DNA of 64,000 nucleotides from Kitasatospora indigofera. Lineage in GTDB: Bacteria; Actinomycetota; Actinomycetes; Streptomycetales; Streptomycetaceae. Below, piece after piece: positions 8,842 through 16,979 of the stretch (position 1 is the stretch's first letter; the number at the start of each line of letters is the position of its first letter). Under the pieces are notes generated by a model that was not told the DNA's origin, did no database searches, and worked only from the letters and a program-made list of their open reading frames with translations. The stretch is taken from NCBI RefSeq assembly GCF_014655955.1, contig NZ_BNBO01000004.1, forward strand, positions 62,001-126,000, read 5' to 3'. The position numbers and the translations under genes were made by a program.

Positions 8842-9445
8842 ACCGGCCGGCCCCGGCCACCCCGACTCCCCGGTGCTGGCCCTGAAGATCCTGGTGGCCG
8901 GCGGCTTCGGGGTCGGCAAGACCACCCTGGTCGGCTCGGTCAGCGAGATCCGCCCGCTGCGCACCGAGGAGCGGCTCACCGAGGCCGGGCGCGACGTCGA
9001 CGACACCGGCGGGGTGGAGCAGAAGTCCACCACCACGGTGGCGATGGACTTCGGGCGGATCACCATTCGCGAGGGACTGTCGGTCTACCTCTTCGGCACG
9101 CCCGGGCAGGACCGCTTCTGGTTCCTCTGGGACGAGCTGGCCCGGGGCGCGCTCGGCGCGGTCGTGCTGGCCGACACCCGGCGGCTGACCGACTGCTTCC
9201 CGGCGGTGGACTTCTTCGAGCACCGCGGGATCCCGTTCGTGGTGGCGGTCAACCGCTTCGCCGGCACCCGGGAGCACACCCCGGAGGAGGTCTCCCGGGC
9301 CCTGGACCTGGACCCGGACACGCCGGTGGTGCTCTGTGACGCGCGGACCCGCAGCTCCGGCAAGCGCGTCCTGATCGACCTGGTCGAGCACGCCGGCAAG
9401 GTGCACGCGGCCAGGCTGCTGGCGGACGTCGCCCCGGGGGCCTGA
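8822..9445 (+). CDS. cvnD: Conservon small GTPase-like ATP/GTP-binding protein CvnD
   Basis: A 207-residue P-loop protein of the conservon family. The Walker A GGFGVGKTT is at residues 27-35, the switch-like region VEQKSTTTVAMDFG follows, and the G3 motif FGTPGQDRFWF resembles the DxxG-Q of Ras-like and Arf-like GTPases. AVNRF stands at the NKxD-like position. It is expected to be the nucleotide-switch output of the membrane complex with CvnA-C. The ATG lies inside cvnC with GGAGG upstream. No P450 (cvnE) gene follows, so this is a four-gene conservon. Confidence 0.92.
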   Translation: MDSVRCEPAGPGHPDSPVLALKILVAGGFGVGKTTLVGSVSEIRPLRTEERLTEAGRDVDDTGGVEQKSTTTVAMDFGRITIREGLSVYLFGTPGQDRFWFLWDELARGALGAVVLADTRRLTDCFPAVDFFEHRGIPFVVAVNRFAGTREHTPEEVSRALDLDPDTPVVLCDARTRSSGKRVLIDLVEHAGKVHAARLLADVAPGA

Positions 9446-9543
9446 GCCCGGGTCCGGGTCCGGGCCCGGGCCCGCCCCACGACCCGGGCCGGCTGCGACG
9501 CACCGGCCTGACGTCGTGTCAGCTGATGCGGCCCGCCGCGACG

Positions 9544-9549
9544 TACGCT
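9544..9549 (+). promoter_or_regulatory. Possible -10 element of a leaderless transcript
   Basis: TACGCT sits 7 bp before the GTG at 9557 and no Shine-Dalgarno is present, an arrangement typical of leaderless actinobacterial mRNAs. A convincing -35 is not visible. Confidence 0.35.
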
Positions 9550-9556
9550 GCCAAAC

Positions 9557-10513
9557 GTGATCACGTACGAGGACCGCAGCCTGAACGCGTTGGCCGAGGC
9601 GGGCCACTGGCCCGAGCTGCTCGGCATCTACCGGCAGGTCAGGGCCGCGGCCTCGGCCCGGGCGGGGGAGGCCGGCGCGGCCGCCGAGAGCGCGCCGCTG
9701 GGCCATCTGATCGCGCACGGGGCGCCGCCCGAGGTGGCCGTCCGGCTGTTCGACGAGGACGGCGGGCCGGGCACCGCGGCCGGCGTCGGGGACCACGACT
9801 CCGGGCCGCTCTGGGAGGTGCTGGCCACCCGGCACTCCTGGCTGCGGCTGGCCCCGCTGCTCGGGCCGGCGCCGGTGCGGCGGCTGGTCGCGCACACCAG
9901 GGTGCTGGTCGGCGAGGACCTCTCGTACGGCGCGGAGCCCGACCCGGACGGCGTGCCGTTGGTGCTGGAGCCCTGGGAGGTGGCCGGCTGGGGCGACAGC
10001 GGACGGGTCCGCGACTACCTGCGGGCCGGCGGCTCGCGCAGCTGCCTGCTGGCGCTGCCCGCCACCCGGGAGGGGCTCGGCCCGGTCGACCTGCCCGTCC
10101 GCCGCGAGCGGGTCGCGGGGCAGCGGGCCACCAAGGAGTTCGCGGCGCTCGCCGACTGGGCCCAGGTGGCCTGCGTGCGCGGCACGGCGGCGGACGCGGC
10201 CGCGCAGTACGCCCCGGCCCGCCGGGTGACCGGCGGCTACGTGCCGTTCGCCGCCGCGTACCCGGTGCTGGTCCAGGCCGGGGCCGGGGTCCGGGCGCAC
10301 GGGGTGGCCCGCGGCCGGCTGGTGGTCTGGCGGGCGCTGGTCGCGATGACCGGCGCGGCCCGGCCCGACCGCGCCGAGGTGAACGCCCTGGTGGCCCGGC
10401 TGCGCTGTTTCACCTGGTGCGATCCGGCGGACGAGCTGCGCTACCTGCACGTCGCCCTGGAGGACCCGGCGACCGGCCTGAGCTGGGCGGTCAGCGGCGA
10501 CGACGTGGAGTGA
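9557..10513 (+). CDS. Conserved hypothetical protein (318 aa), cytosolic
   Basis: No known domain is recognised. The protein is soluble, without signal peptide or membrane segment, rich in Leu, Ala, Arg and Val, and ends in an acidic tail. Conserved-looking patches are 'MITYEDRSLNALAEAGHWPEL' at the N-terminus and FTWCDPADELRYLHVALEDP near the C-terminus. Codon use matches the neighbours and there is strong third-position GC over the whole length, so it is a real gene. The GTG start has no SD and may be leaderless. It stands alone between the conservon and convergent dctA. Confidence 0.75.
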   Translation: MITYEDRSLNALAEAGHWPELLGIYRQVRAAASARAGEAGAAAESAPLGHLIAHGAPPEVAVRLFDEDGGPGTAAGVGDHDSGPLWEVLATRHSWLRLAPLLGPAPVRRLVAHTRVLVGEDLSYGAEPDPDGVPLVLEPWEVAGWGDSGRVRDYLRAGGSRSCLLALPATREGLGPVDLPVRRERVAGQRATKEFAALADWAQVACVRGTAADAAAQYAPARRVTGGYVPFAAAYPVLVQAGAGVRAHGVARGRLVVWRALVAMTGAARPDRAEVNALVARLRCFTWCDPADELRYLHVALEDPATGLSWAVSGDDVE

Positions 10514-10582
10514 GCGGCTCCCGGGCGACCGGCGGGGAGCCGGCAGGGGGGAGGGAAGCCGGCTGCGGGGGGAATGGAGTGA

Positions 10583-10621
10583 GCGGCCGCCGCCCGGTTC
10601 AGCCTGCCGGGTGGCGGCCGC
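10583..10621. terminator. Bidirectional hairpin between convergent genes
   Basis: A 15-bp stem with one G-T pair (10583-10597 with 10607-10621) and a 9-nt loop, between the ends of the hypothetical gene and dctA. Confidence 0.65.
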
Positions 10622-10690
10622 GGGCCCCGGCCCGGTCGCCGTCCGGGGGTGGTAGCCGGCGGCCGGGGCGGGGAGCGGGGGGGGGGCGGG

Positions 10691-12070
10691 TCAGGCGCTG
10701 AGCTTCTCCTGGCCGGGGGCGGCGCCCTGGACGGGCACCTGGGCCTCCGGGGCGGCCGCGTGGCTGTCGACCAGCGTCGTCTCGTCGAAGGGCAGCCGGC
10801 CGGCCAGCACCTGCCGGGCCCGGTCGTGGTCGATCTCCTTGGTCCAGTGGCCGATCAGCACGGTGGCGACGGCGTTCCCGGCGAAGTTGGTCAGCGCCCG
10901 GGCCTCGGACATGAAGCGGTCGATGCCGACGATCAGCCCGACCCCGTCCACCAGTTCCGGCTTGTGCGACTGCAGGCCGCCGGCCAGGGTGGCCAGGCCC
11001 GCGCCGGTGACGCCGGCCGCGCCCTTGCTGGCGATCACCATGAAGAGCAGAAGCGAGAGCTGCTGGCCGATCGACATCGGCTTGTCCATCGCCTCGGAGA
11101 TGAAGATCGAGGCCATCGTCAGGTAGATCGCGGTGCCGTCCAGGTTGAAGCTGTAGCCGGTCGGCACCGTGATGCCGACGACCGGGCGGCTCACCCCGAG
11201 GTGCTCCATCTTGGCGATCAGCCGCGGCAGCGCGCTCTCCGAGGAGGAGGTGGAGAGGATCAGCAGGAACTCCCGGCCGAGGTAGCGCAGCAGGGCGAAC
11301 ACGTTCACCCCGGCGACCAGGCGCAGCAGCAGGCCGAGCACGACCACGACGAACAGCGCGCAGGTCAGGTAGAAGCCGATCATGATCACGGCGAGGCTCT
11401 TCAGCGCGGCCGTGCCGGTGGCGCCGACCACGGCCGCCATCGCGCCGAAGGCGCCGATCGGGGCCGCCCACATGATCATCGACATCACCCGGAAGACCAG
11501 CCGCTGGACGTGCTCGACGCCGCGCAGCACCGGCGCGCCGGCCGGGCCCATCGCCTGCAGGGCGAAGCCGGCCAGCAGGGCGACCAGCAGGGTCTGCAGC
11601 ACCTTGCCCTCGGTGAGGGCGGACAGCATCGTGGTCGGGATGATGCCGAGCAGGAAGTCGGTGGTGTTCTGGGCCTCGCCGGCGGCGGCCTGGGCGTGCG
11701 CGGCCTTGGTGAGGGCCTGGGTGAGGTGCAGCCCGGAGCCGGGCTCCAGCAGGTTGCCGACCACCAGGCCGATGCCCAGGGCGACGGTCGACATGGCGAG
11801 GAAGTAGCCGAGGGCCAGGCCGCCGACCCGGCCGACCTGGGCGGCCTTGGTGACCGACCCGACGCCCAGCACGATGGTGCAGAAGATCACCGGGCTGATC
11901 ATCATCTTGATGAGGTTGACGAAGCCCGTCCCGACCGGCTTCAGCTCCACCGCGAAGCCGGGCGCCAGCAGCCCGACCGCGATGCCCGCGACCACCGCCG
12001 CGATCACCGCGAGGTAGAGGTGGTGCGTGCGGTCCCGTCGTCTCCCGTTTCCTGCCCCGGCGATCGTCAT
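10691..12070 (-). CDS. dctA: C4-dicarboxylate:cation symporter DctA
   Basis: A 459-residue DAACS-family carrier for succinate, fumarate and malate uptake. Typical DctA segments are visible: 'LKPVGTGFVNLIKMMISPVIF' region near the N-terminus, the serine-rich hairpin STSSSESALPRL, and VPTGYSFNLDGTAIYLTMA. There are about eight membrane helices and two re-entrant loops, as expected for the fold. The ATG has AAGGAG upstream. It is divergent from a CitA/DcuS-type sensor kinase and its regulator, which most likely control it in response to extracellular dicarboxylate. The hydrophilic C-terminal tail (~30 residues) is ordinary. Confidence 0.93.
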   Translation of the reverse strand: MTIAGAGNGRRRDRTHHLYLAVIAAVVAGIAVGLLAPGFAVELKPVGTGFVNLIKMMISPVIFCTIVLGVGSVTKAAQVGRVGGLALGYFLAMSTVALGIGLVVGNLLEPGSGLHLTQALTKAAHAQAAAGEAQNTTDFLLGIIPTTMLSALTEGKVLQTLLVALLAGFALQAMGPAGAPVLRGVEHVQRLVFRVMSMIMWAAPIGAFGAMAAVVGATGTAALKSLAVIMIGFYLTCALFVVVVLGLLLRLVAGVNVFALLRYLGREFLLILSTSSSESALPRLIAKMEHLGVSRPVVGITVPTGYSFNLDGTAIYLTMASIFISEAMDKPMSIGQQLSLLLFMVIASKGAAGVTGAGLATLAGGLQSHKPELVDGVGLIVGIDRFMSEARALTNFAGNAVATVLIGHWTKEIDHDRARQVLAGRLPFDETTLVDSHAAAPEAQVPVQGAAPGQEKLSA

Positions 12071-12232
12071 CTGCGGCTCCTTCGCCCTGCTGTCCTGGCG
12101 GCCCCGGGTGGTGGGCCGCTCCGACTATGGGCGCCGCAGTGACCGGGGTCACGTTTACGTTCATAGAGTTCACGCCGGGCCCGGCACCCCGGGCCTGTCC
12201 CGTCCGACGTCCGGCAGTGCACACTGGCTGGC
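12071..12232. promoter_or_regulatory. Divergent dctA / sensor-kinase promoter region
   Basis: This 162-bp spacer contains a palindrome at 12139-12152 (GTGACC-GG-GGTCAC). Next to it is an AT-richer stretch with repeated ACGTT/GTTCA motifs (12151-12175), the likely binding zone of the adjacent CitB-type regulator. Confidence 0.5.
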
Positions 12233-13855
12233 ATGTCCGCGCGCCCGCTCCCCTCCTCGCGCCGGCGGGTACGCAGCCTCGCCGGGCAGCTCTTCGTCGT
12301 CCAGATCGTCATCGTCGCGGCCGTGGTGGCCGGCGGCGCCGTGCTGGCGTACCTGTTCACCGCGAGCCGCGCCGAGGACGCCGCCCGCAACCAGGTCGTC
12401 GCGGTGGCCCGCTCGGTCGCGGACTCGCCGTCCGTCCGCGAGGCCGCCACCGGCCCCGACCCCTCGGCCGTGCTCCAGCCGTACGCGCAGCAGGTGGTGG
12501 CGCACACCGGGGTCTCCTTCGTCACCGTGATGGACACCCACGGCGTGCGCTGGACGCACCCCGACCCGGCCCAGATCGGCAAGCCCTTCCTCGGCCACAT
12601 CGACCGGGCGCTCGCCGGGCAGACCTGGACCGAGACCTACGCCGGCACCCTCGGCCCCTCCGTCCGGGTGGTGACCCCGGTGCTGGACGCGGACCGGCAC
12701 GTGACCGGGCTGGTCAGCGTCGGCATCCTGGTCCGCTCGATCAGCGACGAGCTGCGCGCCCCGCTGCTCGCGCTGGCCGGCGTGGCCCTGGCCGCCCTCG
12801 CCCTCGGCGGCCTCGGCAGCTACCTGGTCGGCGCCCGGCTGCGCCGGCACACCCACGGCATGGGCGCCGCCGAGCTGAGCCACCTGTACGAGTACCACCA
12901 GGCCACCCTGCACTCGGTGCGCGAGGGCCTGGTGCTGCTGGACCGCGCGCACCGGGTGGTGCTCTGCAACGACGCGGCCCGGGAACTGCTCGGCCTCGAA
13001 GGCGAGTTGGAGGGGCGCCCGATCGCCGGCCTGGACCTGCCGGAATCCCTGGTGACGGCCGTCCTCGGCCCGGAGCCGGCCCGGGACGAGGTGCACCTCA
13101 CCGCGGAGCGGGTGGTGGTGGTGAACACCTCGGCCATCGGAGCCGGCCTCGGCAGCGTGATCACCCTCCGGGACCACACCGAACTCCAGGCGCTGGCCGG
13201 CGAGCTGGACTCGGTGCGCGGGTTCACCGAGGCGCTCGGGGCGCAGGCCCACGAGGCGGCCAACCGGCTGCACACCGTCGTCTCGCTGATCGAACTCGGC
13301 CGCCACGAGCAGGCGGTGGAGTTCGCCACCGCCGAACTCGCCCTCGCCCAGCGGCTCACCGACCGGGTGGTGGCCGCCGTCGGCGAGCCGGTGCTGGCCG
13401 CCCTGCTGCTCGGCAAGGCCGCCCAGGCCGCCGAACGCGGCGTGGAGCTGACCCTCACCGAGGACAGCCGGATCGACGACGGCGTGCTCCCGCCCGGACT
13501 GCCCGCCCGCGACCTGGTCACCGTGCTCGGCAACCTGCTCGACAACGCCGTGGACGCCGCCGTCGAGGGCGCCGCCGACCGCGCCGACGCACCGGAGGTC
13601 ACCGTCACCGCGCGGGTGGAGGACGACCGGCTGCTGCTGCGGGTCGCCGACACCGGCGCCGGCATCGACCCGCGGGCCGTCGAGGACGTCTTCCGGCGCG
13701 GCTGGACCACCAAGCGCAGCGGCCACGGACTGGGCCTGGCCCTGGTCGCCCAGGCCGCCCGCCGCAACGGCGGCACCGTCGAGGTCGGGCGCGAGCGCGG
13801 CGCCGTGCTCACCGTCCGGCTGCCGCTGCAGCGCACGGGGGTGACGGTCCGGTGA
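12233..13855 (+). CDS. CitA/DcuS-type sensor histidine kinase (likely C4-dicarboxylate sensor)
   Basis: A 540-residue membrane kinase. TM1 is at ~18-42, an extracytoplasmic PASc-like sensor domain runs to ~175, TM2 is at ~179-202, then a cytoplasmic PAS domain (LHSVREGLVLLDRAHRVVLCND), a phosphoacceptor region AQAHEAANRLHTVVSLIELG with His near 339, and a GHKL ATPase domain (NLLDNAVDA near 433; DTGAGID; GHGLGLALV). This layout is that of citrate/C4-dicarboxylate sensors. Its start is divergent from dctA and its stop overlaps the response-regulator GTG (GTGA), so it should phosphorylate that partner to control dctA. The substrate assignment is inferred from the neighbour. Confidence 0.88.
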   Translation: MSARPLPSSRRRVRSLAGQLFVVQIVIVAAVVAGGAVLAYLFTASRAEDAARNQVVAVARSVADSPSVREAATGPDPSAVLQPYAQQVVAHTGVSFVTVMDTHGVRWTHPDPAQIGKPFLGHIDRALAGQTWTETYAGTLGPSVRVVTPVLDADRHVTGLVSVGILVRSISDELRAPLLALAGVALAALALGGLGSYLVGARLRRHTHGMGAAELSHLYEYHQATLHSVREGLVLLDRAHRVVLCNDAARELLGLEGELEGRPIAGLDLPESLVTAVLGPEPARDEVHLTAERVVVVNTSAIGAGLGSVITLRDHTELQALAGELDSVRGFTEALGAQAHEAANRLHTVVSLIELGRHEQAVEFATAELALAQRLTDRVVAAVGEPVLAALLLGKAAQAAERGVELTLTEDSRIDDGVLPPGLPARDLVTVLGNLLDNAVDAAVEGAADRADAPEVTVTARVEDDRLLLRVADTGAGIDPRAVEDVFRRGWTTKRSGHGLGLALVAQAARRNGGTVEVGRERGAVLTVRLPLQRTGVTVR

Positions 13856-14574
13856 CCCGTCCCGCCGCCCGCCCGATCGGCGTCCTGGTGGTCGAGGACG
13901 ACCCGGTGGCCGCCGCTGCGCACGCCCTCCACGTGGACCGCGCGCCGGGCTTCCGGACGGTCGCCACCGCGCACAGCTGTGCGGAGGCGCTGCGCGCCCT
14001 CGACCGGGCCCGGGCCGCCGGCACCCCGCTCGACCTGGTGCTGCTCGACCTCCACCTGCCGGACGGCCACGGCCTGCAGCTCTGCCGCACCCTGCGGGCG
14101 GCCGGGCACCCGGCGGACATCATCGCCGTCACCTCGGCCCGCGAACTGGCGACCGTCCGGCAGGCCGTCTCGGCCGGGGTCGTGCAGTACCTGCTCAAGC
14201 CGTTCGGCGGCGCGGCCCTGCGGGACCGCCTGGAGCGCTACGCCCGCTACCGCGAGACCCTGGGCCGCAGCGGCGACGCCACCGGCCAGGACGAGGTCGA
14301 CCACGCCTTCGCGGTGCTGCGCACCACCGAGCGCAGCACCCTCCCCAAGGGCCTCAGCGCCCCGACCCTGGACACCGTCGCGGGCGTGCTGCGCCAGGCG
14401 GACGCCGGCCTGTCCGCCGCAGCGGCGGGCACCGCGGCCGGGGTCTCCCGGATCACCGCCCGCCGCTACCTGGAACACCTCGTCGACACCGGCCTCGCCG
14501 ACCGCGAGCCGCAGTACGGCCAGGTCGGCCGCCCCGAGCTGTGCTACCGGTGGCGGGCCGGCGCCTCCGGCTGA
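13852..14574 (+). CDS. CitB/DcuR-type response regulator
   Basis: A 240-residue two-domain regulator. The receiver domain has acidic Asp16/Asp17 (VVEDD), phospho-acceptor Asp66 (LLDLHLPDGHG) and Lys116 (LLKPFGG). A linker and a C-terminal helix-turn-helix follow (AAAGTAAGVSRITARRYLEHLVDTGLADREPQYGQVGRP), characteristic of the citrate/malate regulator group. GTG 13852 overlaps the kinase stop. The likely target is the dctA promoter region at 12071-12232. Confidence 0.9.
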   Translation: MTRPAARPIGVLVVEDDPVAAAAHALHVDRAPGFRTVATAHSCAEALRALDRARAAGTPLDLVLLDLHLPDGHGLQLCRTLRAAGHPADIIAVTSARELATVRQAVSAGVVQYLLKPFGGAALRDRLERYARYRETLGRSGDATGQDEVDHAFAVLRTTERSTLPKGLSAPTLDTVAGVLRQADAGLSAAAAGTAAGVSRITARRYLEHLVDTGLADREPQYGQVGRPELCYRWRAGASG

Positions 14575-14662
14575 CCGGGCTCCGGCGGCGCCGCCGCCGA
14601 ACTCAGCCGGTCCGGCGGCGCGGACCGGACACTCAGCCGGTCCGGCGCCGCCGCCCCGACGC

Positions 14663-15340
14663 TCAGCCCTTCCGGCGGCCCAGGGCGAGGTAGCGGTCGT
14701 CCTCGTCCGCGTACGAGACCAGCTCCCAGCCCGCGGCGGCCAGCAGCGGCCGGAGGTTGGGCTCGGCGCGCAGGTCGTCCGGGGTGATCTGCCGGCCGTG
14801 CCGGGCGGCCAGCGCCGCGCGGCCGACCGGGTGGAAGAGGGCGAGCAGGCCGCCGGGGCGGGTGACGCGGGCCAGTTCGCGCAGGGCGACGGCCGGGGCC
14901 GGCAGGTGCGAGATCAGGCCGGCGGCGAACACCGCGTCGAAGACGGCGTCCGGCAGCGGGAGGTCCGCGCAGTCGGCGAGCAGCAGGGTGGCCTGCGCGC
15001 GGTGGGCCCCGGCCTCGGCCAGCATCTCGGGGGTGACGTCCACGCCGGTGACCGCGCCGGCCGGCCCGACGGCCGCCCGCAGCGCGGGCAGCGCGCGGCC
15101 GGTGCCGCAGCCGGCGTCCAGGACGCGATGGCCGGGCCGCAGGCCGAGTTCGGCGACGGCGGCGGCGTAGCGCGGGCCGTCGTCGGGGAACTTGGCGTCC
15201 CAGCCGGCCGCGCGGGAGCCGAAGAACTCCCGGGTGCGGGCGAGTTCGGCCTCGTGGGCGGCGCGGGCCGGGTCCTGGCCGGCCGGGCCCGGATCGGTGG
15301 CGTCGTCGGTCGGCGTGCTGCGGTCGGCCCGCTCCGGCAT
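14663..15340 (-). CDS. SAM-dependent class I methyltransferase
   Basis: A 225-residue small-molecule-type methyltransferase. Motif I is VLDAGCGTG (73-81), then VDVTPEMLAEA (acidic motif II), a post-motif LADCADLPLPDAVFDAVFAAG and ARVTRPGGLLALF. This is the Methyltransf_11 architecture. The substrate is unknown. It is monocistronic, convergent with the response regulator, with a short region of repeated CAGCCGGTCCGGCG motifs between them. It is divergent from the diaminobutyrate aminotransferase, but no shared function can be claimed. Confidence 0.85.
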   Translation of the reverse strand: MPERADRSTPTDDATDPGPAGQDPARAAHEAELARTREFFGSRAAGWDAKFPDDGPRYAAAVAELGLRPGHRVLDAGCGTGRALPALRAAVGPAGAVTGVDVTPEMLAEAGAHRAQATLLLADCADLPLPDAVFDAVFAAGLISHLPAPAVALRELARVTRPGGLLALFHPVGRAALAARHGRQITPDDLRAEPNLRPLLAAAGWELVSYADEDDRYLALGRRKG

Positions 15341-15538
15341 CGGTGGCTCCCTCGGTGGTCCCGGGGCCAGGGTACCCAGCGGTCACCAGCCCGGTGCGGC
15401 CCGCCGGGGGAGCGGACTTCCGGAGAACTTCGAGCGGGGCCGTGACCTTCCGCCGGCCGGCTCGTTGGTCAGCGCGGCACGTGTCACTCGTACGGGTGAT
15501 CCCCGGTCCCTGCCGCCGGTCCGAGCAGCGTGATCCAG

Positions 15539-15562
15539 TAAAGTTAGGCTTACCTAACTTTA
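15539..15562. promoter_or_regulatory. Iron box (DmdR/IdeR operator) upstream of the aminotransferase
   Basis: A perfect inverted repeat of TAAAGTTAGG / CCTAACTTTA around a CTTA centre, ending 13 bp before the GTG start. The inner TTAGG-N4-CCTAA matches the DtxR/IdeR/DmdR1 consensus. Binding of Fe(II)-loaded repressor here should silence the two downstream genes under iron sufficiency. Confidence 0.88.
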
Positions 15563-15575
15563 TGGGAGTCTGCCT

Positions 15576-16979
15576 GTGACCGTCACCGTCGAGCCCGCCG
15601 AGCCCGCCGCTCCCGCGCCCGCCCCGGGGGAAGCCGTGCTGCGCCGCCAGCGCATCCGCGAGTCGGCCGCGCGCACCTACGCCCGGTCCTTCCCGATCGT
15701 GCCGGTCCGCGCGAACGGGATGACCGTCGAGGGTGCCGACGGCCGCCGGTACCTCGACTGCCTCTCCGGCGCCGGCACCCTGGCGCTCGGTCACAACCAC
15801 CCGGTGGTGCTGGAGGCGATCCGCCGCACCCTCGACAGCGGCGCCCCGCTGCACCTGCTCGACCTCGCCACCGCCGAGAAGGACGACTTCACCGAAGCCC
15901 TCTTCGCCGGCCTCCCCAGCGGCTTCGGCGAGAACTCCCGGGTGCACTTCTGCGGGCCGGCCGGCACCGACGCCGTCGAGGCCGCGCTCAAGCTGATGCA
16001 GACCGCCACCGGCCGGCGCGGCGCCCTCGCCTTCACCGGCGCCTACCACGGCATGACCGCCGGCGCCCTCGCGGTGACCGGCAACGTCGCGGTCAAGACC
16101 CCGCTGCCCGGCGGTGGCGAGGTCACCCGGCTCCCGTACCCGTACGACTACCGCTGCCCGTTCGGCGTCGGCGGCCCGGCCGGCGCCGAACTCGCCGTGA
16201 CCTTCACCGAGCGGCTGCTGGACGACCCGGCCGGCGGAGTGGTCAAGCCCGCCGCGATGATCCTGGAGGCCGTGCAGGGCGAGGGCGGCGTGGTGCCCGC
16301 CCCGGACGGCTGGCTGCGCGCGATGCGCCGGATCACCGCCGAGCGCGGCATCCCGCTGATCGTCGACGAGGTGCAGACCGGCGTCGGCCGCACCGGCGCC
16401 ATGTGGGCCGTCGAGCACAGCGGCATCACACCGGACGCGATGGTGCTCTCCAAGGCCATCGGCGGCAGCCTGCCGCTGGCCGTGGTGGTCTACCACGAGG
16501 AGTACGACGGCTGGCGGCCCGGCGCGCACACCGGCACCTTCCGCGGCAACACCCTGGCGATGGCCGCCGGCGCCGCCACCATGCGCTTCGTCGCCCGGCA
16601 GGGGCTGGTGGAGCGGGCCGCCGTGGTCGGCGACCGGATCACCGCCCGGCTGCGGGCGCTGGCCGCGGAGCTGCCGGTGATCGGCGACGTCCGGGGCCGC
16701 GGCCTGATGATCGGGGTCGAACTGGTCGACCCGGACGCCGAGGCGGACGCCTGCGGTTCGCGGCCGGCCGCGCCGGAGCTGGCCGTCCGGGTCCGCGAGG
16801 CCTGCCTGGCCCGCGGCCTGATCGTCGAGCTCGGCGGCCGGCACGACGCGGTGCTGCGGCTGCTGCCGCCGCTGACCATCACCGACGAGCAGACCGAGGC
16901 GGTGCTCGACCGGCTGGCCGACGCCGTCCGCGCGGCGGCGGCCGCCGGCCCCGGCGCGCTCCCCGGGGCCCGTCCGTGA
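15576..16979 (+). CDS. Diaminobutyrate-2-oxoglutarate aminotransferase (class III, PLP)
   Basis: A 467-residue class III aminotransferase expected to form L-2,4-diaminobutyrate from aspartate-semialdehyde and glutamate. PLP Lys293 lies in MVLSKAIGGSLP. Other signatures are LSGAGTLALGHNHP, FTGAYHGMTAGALAVTG and LIVDEVQTGVGRTG, close to RhbA/Dat-type siderophore enzymes. The GTG start has GGGAG upstream and sits right after a perfect iron box. Its stop overlaps the decarboxylase start (GTGA). The pairing with a DABA decarboxylase, not ectoine enzymes, points to 1,3-diaminopropane formation for a siderophore. Confidence 0.88.
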   Translation: MTVTVEPAEPAAPAPAPGEAVLRRQRIRESAARTYARSFPIVPVRANGMTVEGADGRRYLDCLSGAGTLALGHNHPVVLEAIRRTLDSGAPLHLLDLATAEKDDFTEALFAGLPSGFGENSRVHFCGPAGTDAVEAALKLMQTATGRRGALAFTGAYHGMTAGALAVTGNVAVKTPLPGGGEVTRLPYPYDYRCPFGVGGPAGAELAVTFTERLLDDPAGGVVKPAAMILEAVQGEGGVVPAPDGWLRAMRRITAERGIPLIVDEVQTGVGRTGAMWAVEHSGITPDAMVLSKAIGGSLPLAVVVYHEEYDGWRPGAHTGTFRGNTLAMAAGAATMRFVARQGLVERAAVVGDRITARLRALAAELPVIGDVRGRGLMIGVELVDPDAEADACGSRPAAPELAVRVREACLARGLIVELGGRHDAVLRLLPPLTITDEQTEAVLDRLADAVRAAAAAGPGALPGARP

